The position numbers were made by a program, and so were the translations under genes. Of a stretch of 11,095 bases of DNA, positions 7,705 to 11,095 are shown in pieces. Under the pieces are notes generated by a model. The model was not told the DNA's origin. It saw only the letters and a list, made by a program, of their open reading frames with translations, and made no database searches. Each line of letters opens with the position of its first letter. Within the stretch, counting starts at the first letter, position 1. The stretch lies in contig JAZDLC010000443.1 in assembly GCA_043802345.1 (NCBI GenBank), positions 1 to 11,095 of the forward strand, given 5' to 3'. Source of the stretch: JAZDLC01 sp043802345. Lineage in GTDB: Bacteria > Planctomycetota > B15-G4 > JADJEK01.

Positions 7705-8478
7705 TCAGCGCAGCGCACAACCCTTCAGAGCCTGGTACAGCTCCTTCGCCTCGCCACTCAGATCTTGATCCGCGAACCGATTCGAGATCCGGTCCACGTC
7801 GTACCGTTCCGCGACTGCCCTGGAATCGTACTCGAGCCCCAACAGCTCGAACACCTTCCGCAGACAGGCAAGATACTCCGGGCCGTCGAGGTCGAAATCG
7901 ATGATCGGCAGTCCGCGTTGCTGCTGGAGGCGGACCAGGTTGCGGTTGTAGGCGCACCAGATGCGCACTCCCTCCTCGACCGAAAGAGGAGACTCTCCCT
8001 TGCGGCGGTCCTCCTCCCGGAGCTTGCGGTCCCTCTTCTCCAGCGAGTGGGCCACCGAGAGGGGATGGCGATAGGTCCCGACCAACCTGTGGTTCGGCGT
8101 GTGCGCGGTCCAGGCGTCGAGGGTGAACAGGAAACGGGGGTCTTTCAGGATCCACTCCGGATGATCGCTGAAGGGTCGCAGTGCGTTGCGGACCCGTGCC
8201 GCCTCCTCCGATCCGATCTCGATCCGCTCCGGCGGATCGCGCCAGGTGCCGCCCGCCTTCGCCAGCAGGTCCCGGTTCAGCAATCGGATCGACCTGTCCT
8301 CATACAGGCCGCGGACAGACCCGGCGAACAGGCCGGCCGTCTCCAGGAGGCCGGTCAGGCAGGATGTGCCGCTGCGATGCATCCCCAGCACGTACAGCCC
8401 CCGCGTTCTCAGGGGGCGCAGCCCCGGGGAGAGGAGCGAGCGGAGTTTCCACCAGGCTGAACTCTTCATGGCGATCAT
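7705..8478 (-). CDS. Sulfotransferase family protein (PAPS-dependent, predicted)
   Basis: A 257-aa protein expected to move a sulfuryl group from PAPS to a hydroxyl or amine acceptor; the acceptor cannot be told from the sequence. The 5'-phosphosulfate loop is LYVLGMHRSGTSCLTGLL (28-45), the classic opening strand, P-loop and helix of sulfotransferases. EWILKDPRFLFTLDAW (108-123) is a typical central motif, and YRHPLSVAHSLEKR (136-149) supplies the Arg and Ser residues that usually bind the 3'-phosphate. The C-terminal part (LRKVFELLGLEYDSRAV) is the usual helical ending. The ORF stays open upstream to 8751, but that extension overlaps the end of the Rpn gene and has no family features, so ATG 8478 (or the nearby ATG 8469) is preferred. 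Neither has a good Shine-Dalgarno, so the start is uncertain. No signal peptide; likely cytosolic. It lies 119 nt before the alpha-2-macroglobulin gene on the same strand. Confidence 0.82.
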   Translation of the reverse strand: MIAMKSSAWWKLRSLLSPGLRPLRTRGLYVLGMHRSGTSCLTGLLETAGLFAGSVRGLYEDRSIRLLNRDLLAKAGGTWRDPPERIEIGSEEAARVRNALRPFSDHPEWILKDPRFLFTLDAWTAHTPNHRLVGTYRHPLSVAHSLEKRDRKLREEDRRKGESPLSVEEGVRIWCAYNRNLVRLQQQRGLPIIDFDLDGPEYLACLRKVFELLGLEYDSRAVAERYDVDRISNRFADQDLSGEAKELYQALKGCALR

Positions 8479-8531
8479 GGGGAGGGTACCGTAGCAGGTC
8501 ACTCGAGAACCGTGCAACGTCTGTCGTCGGT

Positions 8532-8551
8532 GGCGCGAGATACGGGGATTC
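8532..8551 (+). repeat. Left copy of an inverted 20-mer bracketing the Rpn gene
   Basis: GGCGCGAGATACGGGGATTC here matches the reverse complement of 9926-9945 at 19 of 20 bases. It lies in the 154-nt gap between the sulfotransferase and Rpn genes. The same gap also holds TTCATGCTCTTC (8581-8592), which recurs in direct orientation at 9904-9915 on the far side of the Rpn gene. The rest of the gap shows only related motif fragments (for example CTTCATGCCG just before) and no gene. Confidence 0.6.
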
Positions 8552-8632
8552 CTTTTTCCACGAACGTCCCCTTCATGCCGTTCATGCTCTTCCAAGGTGA
8601 GCACCCTCGAGTTCCCTCCCAGCGCCGCAAGT

Positions 8633-8905
8633 CTAGCTGTCGAAGACCTCGTGCAGTGACTGCGCGGTGATCGCGCGATCGAGGTAGCGCTGGAGGGTCT
8701 CCAGATTGGCGGCCTCCATCCGCGACTGGATACCCCCCGGGATTGCGCCAAAGCGGCTTCGCAAGACGTTCGCGAGCGCTTCCTTCATCCCTTCTCGCCG
8801 TCCTTCTCGCCGTCCTTCCTGCATTCCCTCCCGCATCCCTTCCTTCCGGCCCTCCTCCAACCCTCTCTCCTTGCCCTTCTGGATCAGTTTCTCGCCCGTG
8901 TTCAT
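8633..8905 (-). CDS. Possible intragenic small protein from the 3' end of the Rpn gene (RpnS-like antitoxin candidate)
   Basis: An in-frame ATG at 8905 (Met256 of the Rpn protein) is preceded by GAGGAG (8917-8912) with the ideal 6-nt spacer TTGATC, a better ribosome-binding site than that of the full-length gene. Initiation here would give a 90-aa protein starting MNTGEKLIQKG, made of the Glu-Gly repeat and the DUF4351-like C-terminus without the nuclease core. In E. coli, Rpn genes are known to make small C-terminal proteins from internal starts that block the toxicity of the full-length nuclease. Here the site is seen; the translation and the antitoxin role are inferred. Confidence 0.45.
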   Translation of the reverse strand: MNTGEKLIQKGKERGLEEGRKEGMREGMQEGRREGRREGMKEALANVLRSRFGAIPGGIQSRMEAANLETLQRYLDRAITAQSLHEVFDS

Positions 8906-9670
8906 GATCAACTCCTCGGATTCGGGTCCGATCGCATCGCTCAGCACGTTCTGCAGCTCATCGACGTCGACCTCCTCGCGAGCCGCCAGGAGGAGGTATT
9001 GTACCAGGAGTTCCAGCATCTGGCGTCCACCGGCTTCGGCATGGATTTGGCCAACAACCGGCTTCCAGGAGCGGAAGCGGCGCAACAGGCCGGTTTCGCG
9101 GATCGATTTCATGAGCAGCGCGGTCAGGGTGGTGAGCGCGGTGCCGTGAGACAGGATGGTCCGGAGATGGACCTCCGTGATCTGGCTGAGGTCGATCAGT
9201 GTGAGCGAGAGCGTTGGCTGGCACGGACCGAGCAGCTCGCGGGTGTCCCCCTCGGCATCGCACAGATCGATCAGTTGGAGCGGCTGACTCCATCGGTCTT
9301 CGCCATGATAGAAGACGACAGGCAGGATCATCGGCAGGCGGCAGTCGTCCCCGTGCCCCTTGCGATACCAGGCCCAGATCCGGGTGATGTAGATGAGGAG
9401 CTGGAGCACCAGCCAGCGATCCTGACCGCTCTTGTGCTCGAACAGGAGATAGACCAGGGCCTTGGCCCCGCGCGCCTTGACCGAGAACAGGAGATCGGTG
9501 TGCCGTTCCCGCAACTGGTCATCGACGAAGCTGCCCGGCACGATCTCCAGGCTGTCCAGATCGATTGCCTGGAGCTGACTCTCCGGAAGGAAGGCCCGGA
9601 AGAGACTCCGCGCCTCCTCAGGTCTCGAGAAGACCGCCTTGGCCAGATGATCGTGCGGGTTGCTCGTCAT
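8633..9670 (-). CDS. Rpn family recombination-promoting nuclease / putative transposase (PD-(D/E)XK; transposase_31)
   Basis: A 345-aa member of the Rpn/YhgA-like family. These are PD-(D/E)XK DNA endonucleases; some E. coli members stimulate RecA-independent recombination and act in phage defence. They are often named transposases, but they do not form insertion sequences. Hallmarks: PHDHLAKAVFSRPEEARSLFRAFLP (residues 5-29); the nuclease core with Asp59 in RHTDLLFSV and Glu78/Lys80 in LLFEHKSGQDRW; then the family motif LPVVFYHG (116-123). Residues about 263-291 are the Glu-Gly repeat common at the C-terminus of this family, and ALANVLRSRFGAIPGGIQSRMEAANLETLQRYLDRAI resembles a DUF4351-type ending. 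All key residues are present, so the nuclease is probably functional. ATG 9670 is chosen because GGAGGA lies 10 nt upstream and the family N-terminus begins there; an in-frame codon at 9715 adds 15 Pro/Arg-rich residues without family features. The gene is flanked by inverted 20-mers and holds a strong internal start at 8905. Confidence 0.9.
   Translation of the reverse strand: MTSNPHDHLAKAVFSRPEEARSLFRAFLPESQLQAIDLDSLEIVPGSFVDDQLRERHTDLLFSVKARGAKALVYLLFEHKSGQDRWLVLQLLIYITRIWAWYRKGHGDDCRLPMILPVVFYHGEDRWSQPLQLIDLCDAEGDTRELLGPCQPTLSLTLIDLSQITEVHLRTILSHGTALTTLTALLMKSIRETGLLRRFRSWKPVVGQIHAEAGGRQMLELLVQYLLLAAREEVDVDELQNVLSDAIGPESEELIMNTGEKLIQKGKERGLEEGRKEGMREGMQEGRREGRREGMKEALANVLRSRFGAIPGGIQSRMEAANLETLQRYLDRAITAQSLHEVFDS
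8779..8862 (-). repeat. 12-bp tandem repeat coding the EG-repeat of the Rpn protein
   Basis: A degenerate 12-nt unit is repeated about six to seven times. It encodes four-residue units of the form EG-x-x: EGRK, EGMR, EGMQ, EGRR, EGRR, EGMK. The two copies at 8791-8802 and 8803-8814 (CTTCTCGCCGTC on the + strand) are identical. Because the unit is a multiple of three, gain or loss of copies would change protein length without a frameshift. The purine-rich coding strand also makes several SD-like GGAGGG/GAAGGG tracts just before Met codons. Confidence 0.8.
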
Positions 9671-9762
9671 TGCTGACCAATCCTCCAGGAGGGGAGGACG
9701 GGGCGGAGGCCGCACGGTTACGGGCTCATTCTCTCCTTTTTTGGTGAATCCGGAATTCCTCT

Positions 9763-9786
9763 CGCCAAGCCGCCAAGATCGCCAAG
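9763..9786. repeat. CGCCAAG heptamer array (3 copies)
   Basis: CGCCAAG is found at 9763-9769, 9771-9777 and 9780-9786, with spacers of one and two bases. The period of 8-9 nt does not suggest coding. It is an intergenic short-motif array upstream of the Rpn gene. Confidence 0.6.
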
Positions 9787-9925
9787 GATCGACCCGATCA
9801 GGCAGCCAGCGTCCGCCACCTTCCCGCCTCTGTCATTCCCATCCCTTCTCTGCGATCTCTGCGCCTTAGCGAGAGTCATCTCCTGTCTCACCGAACTCCG
9901 TTCTTCATGCTCTTCACGGTGAAGA

Positions 9926-9945
9926 GAATCCCCGTACCTCGCGCC
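9926..9945 (-). repeat. Right copy of the inverted 20-mer bracketing the Rpn gene
   Basis: Read on the - strand this is GGCGCGAGGTACGGGGATTC, 19 of 20 identical to 8532-8551 in the opposite orientation. It is followed on the + strand by CGTGAACGCC and lies 28 nt past the end of the glycosyltransferase gene. Together the copies enclose the Rpn gene in about 1.4 kb. Confidence 0.6.
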
Positions 9946-9972
9946 GTGAACGCCCGATTCTCCGACGAGCCG

Positions 9973-10917
9973 CTAGACGCCGTACTCCAGCTTCAACTGC
10001 CGCACCACCTCGTGAACCCGCCGGCCCGCCGCACGGGTCCGTTCCATCTCTGCCTCGGCGTCCTCCACGCCGGCCCAGGCATCCGGATCCAGAGCGATTT
10101 CCGGGAATTCCTCCCCCCGGTCCGCGGACAGCAGAATCTCGCCGAAGTAGTCGCGCATGGCGCCGCCCGGCCGCGTGTGCCGCTGCTTGCTCCTGGCCGC
10201 CTTCGGCCCCTTGTCCGGCGCTCCGATGCTCATCCGGCCCAGGTGCAGCAGTTCCTCCAGTTGTTCGTGCTTCACGCGGTAGCCGGAGTAGCTGGCGAGC
10301 AGCGAGAGCGCCTTCCCGGTGTCGTACACCTGGCCCTCCGCGCGATCCGCCTCCTGAAAACGGTCGCGGACCGAGGGCGGCAACTGCTCCGGTCCGAGGT
10401 ACCGCTCGAAGGTGACGCCGTGGGTCTCCATCAGCGCCCGGGTCCTCCTTGTGTCGTAGATGGCGAAGAACGAGGCGGCGACCGGCAATCCGGACGGGCT
10501 GACCGTGGCCAGGCCTCCCAGGCCGACGCCCTTCTTCGCCGGATCCCGGCGGGCGTTGGAACAGGACGAAAAGATGTCGCAGCCGGCAGAGGCCCGGCGC
10601 AGCGGCTCATCCAACTCACAGAGCGCGAAGATGTCGCTGTCCATGAAGTAGAAGTGCGATTCGTCGCACTCCTGGAAGAGACTCTGCAGGATCGTGCCAT
10701 GGGGGACGATCTTCCGGGTCGGGAAGCGTTGAACCGTAAGCCGCTCCGATCTCTCGCAGAGGGACGCGACCCGGCCGAACTCCGCGTCATCGAGACCGTT
10801 GCTGATGACGCGGAGCTGCAGGTTCGAATACTTGAGGAAGCTCAACAAGCCGTACTTCAGCAGCGAGACGGTACCGGGCGTGAACACGACATGGAGACGA
10901 TGCTTCAACCGGATCAT
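9973..10917 (-). CDS. Probable GT-A type glycosyltransferase
   Basis: A 314-aa protein without a signal peptide. It starts MIRLKHRLHVVFTPGT and then has LQLRVISNGLDDAEF, which look like the first strands of a Rossmann-like sugar-nucleotide fold. HFYFMDSDIFALCELDEPL (88-106) carries a DxD motif (Asp93, Asp95), the metal and nucleotide-sugar binding signature of GT-A enzymes, in a setting like GT8 or GT2-like proteins. The middle (GLGGLATVSPSGLPVAASFFAIYD) could form the acceptor side. The C-terminus is charged and helical. Donor and acceptor are unknown, and the family call rests mainly on the DSD motif. ATG 10917 is chosen because GGAG lies 4 nt upstream (a rather close spacing). The longer frame from a TTG at 11013 has no SD and adds 32 low-quality residues. 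It is divergent from the gene at 11044. Confidence 0.55.
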   Translation of the reverse strand: MIRLKHRLHVVFTPGTVSLLKYGLLSFLKYSNLQLRVISNGLDDAEFGRVASLCERSERLTVQRFPTRKIVPHGTILQSLFQECDESHFYFMDSDIFALCELDEPLRRASAGCDIFSSCSNARRDPAKKGVGLGGLATVSPSGLPVAASFFAIYDTRRTRALMETHGVTFERYLGPEQLPPSVRDRFQEADRAEGQVYDTGKALSLLASYSGYRVKHEQLEELLHLGRMSIGAPDKGPKAARSKQRHTRPGGAMRDYFGEILLSADRGEEFPEIALDPDAWAGVEDAEAEMERTRAAGRRVHEVVRQLKLEYGV

Positions 10918-11043
10918 TCCTCTCCACAAAAACCCGTCCTTCCGGCTTCGATCCCCGGTCCGTTCCCCCTCGAGAGGGAGAACAGATTGGTGGGGCGCCA
11001 GGCTCCTTGTCAAGCAGGACTCGAGTGTATCAAGGAGGATACG
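10918..11043. promoter_or_regulatory. Divergent intergenic region
   Basis: These 126 nt separate the glycosyltransferase start (- strand) from the exported-protein start (+ strand), so promoters for both are expected here. A perfect TTGACA hexamer reads on the - strand at 11013-11008, but no good -10 lies at 16-19 nt from it. On the + strand, AAGGAGG at 11032-11038 is a near-perfect Shine-Dalgarno for the ATG at 11044. An imperfect CTCGAG-centred symmetry lies at about 10967-10980. Confidence 0.4.
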
Positions 11044-11095
11044 ATGAAGCTTACGAAGTTGACTCTCGCGGCGGCGGCGGTGATGGCGGTTGGAG
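11044..11095 (+). CDS. N-terminus of a predicted exported protein (partial)
   Basis: Seventeen codons are visible before the window ends: MKLTKLTLAAAAVMAVG. This is the positively charged start and the hydrophobic core of a Sec signal peptide. The ATG has a strong Shine-Dalgarno, AAGGAGG, 5 nt upstream, which makes this start convincing although the frame is short. The mature protein lies outside the window, so its function is unknown. The gene is divergent from the glycosyltransferase. Confidence 0.7.
   Translation, partial: MKLTKLTLAAAAVMAVG

Larger units (their letters stand above)
9671..9972. other. Spacer of about 300 nt built from short repeat fragments
   Basis: No convincing gene is seen between the Rpn start and the glycosyltransferase stop. 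Next to the Rpn start lies its SD within the 11-nt palindrome CCTCCAGGAGG (9682-9692). CGCCAAG occurs three times at 8-9 nt spacing (9763-9786). CTCTGCG occurs twice at 9-nt spacing (9848-9863) and is followed by a related CTTAGCGAGAG. A hairpin with 8-nt arms, CTCTTCAC-G-GTGAAGAG, spans 9910-9926 and could end the glycosyltransferase transcript. It abuts the right copy of the inverted 20-mer. Such short-period motif arrays are common between genes in some environmental phyla. The Rpn promoter must also lie here but was not identified. Confidence 0.55.

Noticed and set aside
8479..8751. Upstream extension of the sulfotransferase frame to 8751
   Set aside because: It would overlap 119 nt of the Rpn gene on the same strand, is Arg/Ser-rich and lies before the conserved sulfotransferase start.
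8633..9670. Reading the Rpn gene as an insertion-sequence transposase
   Set aside because: The 'transposase_31' name is historical; the protein is a PD-(D/E)XK nuclease. The inverted repeats lie more than 80 nt outside the gene, and no target-site duplication was recognised.
9763..9876. Short repeats as a CRISPR array
   Set aside because: The repeat units are 7 nt with 1-2 nt spacers, and no cas genes are nearby.
11008..11013. TTGACA on the - strand as a -35 box for the glycosyltransferase gene
   Set aside because: No sequence close to TATAAT lies 16-19 nt downstream (CCAATC or AATCTG at best), so a sigma-70 promoter cannot be supported.
10918..11013. TTG at 11013 as start of the glycosyltransferase
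   Set aside because: It has no Shine-Dalgarno, and the added 32 residues look like translated leader; ATG 10917 has GGAG upstream and begins at the first fold-like strand.

Overview
This is a GC-rich window from a chromosome of a Gram-negative-type environmental bacterium. The phylum cannot be fixed from the sequence. A giant alpha-2-macroglobulin with a Trp-rich insert, an Rpn-family gene, and intergenic DNA made of short 7-9 nt motif repeats are all things often met in planctomycete-, acidobacterial- or deltaproteobacterial-like genomes, but this is only an impression. No RNA genes, CRISPR array or complete insertion sequence were seen.

Layout. (1) Positions 1-1366, + strand: the tail of a response-regulator receiver protein overlaps by four bases a complete glgC (ADP-glucose pyrophosphorylase). 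(2) Positions 1403-1439: a perfect 37-nt palindrome at the convergent junction of glgC and the next gene. (3) Positions 1439-7585, - strand: a 2048-aa bacterial alpha-2-macroglobulin with an N-terminal membrane or signal segment, a helical TPR-like region, macroglobulin domains, a bait region and an intact thioester motif (Cys1510-Gln1513). (4) Positions 7705-8478, - strand: a small PAPS-dependent sulfotransferase-like protein. (5) Positions 8633-9670, - strand: an Rpn/transposase_31 family PD-(D/E)XK nuclease with a C-terminal EG-repeat. It is bracketed by near-identical inverted 20-mers. (6) Positions 9671-9972: a roughly 300-nt spacer of short repeat fragments. (7) Positions 9973-10917, - strand: a probable glycosyltransferase with a DSD motif. 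(8) From 11044, + strand: the first codons of a divergent gene for an exported protein.

How the genes relate. The receiver protein and glgC look translationally coupled, which suggests that a phosphorelay and glycogen synthesis are linked. The - strand genes are separated by 119-302 nt, so they are probably separate units or a loose cluster rather than a tight operon. A surface theme is possible (alpha-2-macroglobulin, sulfotransferase, glycosyltransferase), but nothing in the sequence proves a shared pathway.

The best candidate for something new is inside the Rpn gene. An in-frame ATG at 8905, preceded by a consensus Shine-Dalgarno GAGGAG with 6-nt spacing, would give a separate 90-aa C-terminal protein. 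This matches the arrangement described for E. coli Rpn defence nucleases, where a small intragenic C-terminal protein acts as antitoxin to the full-length toxin.
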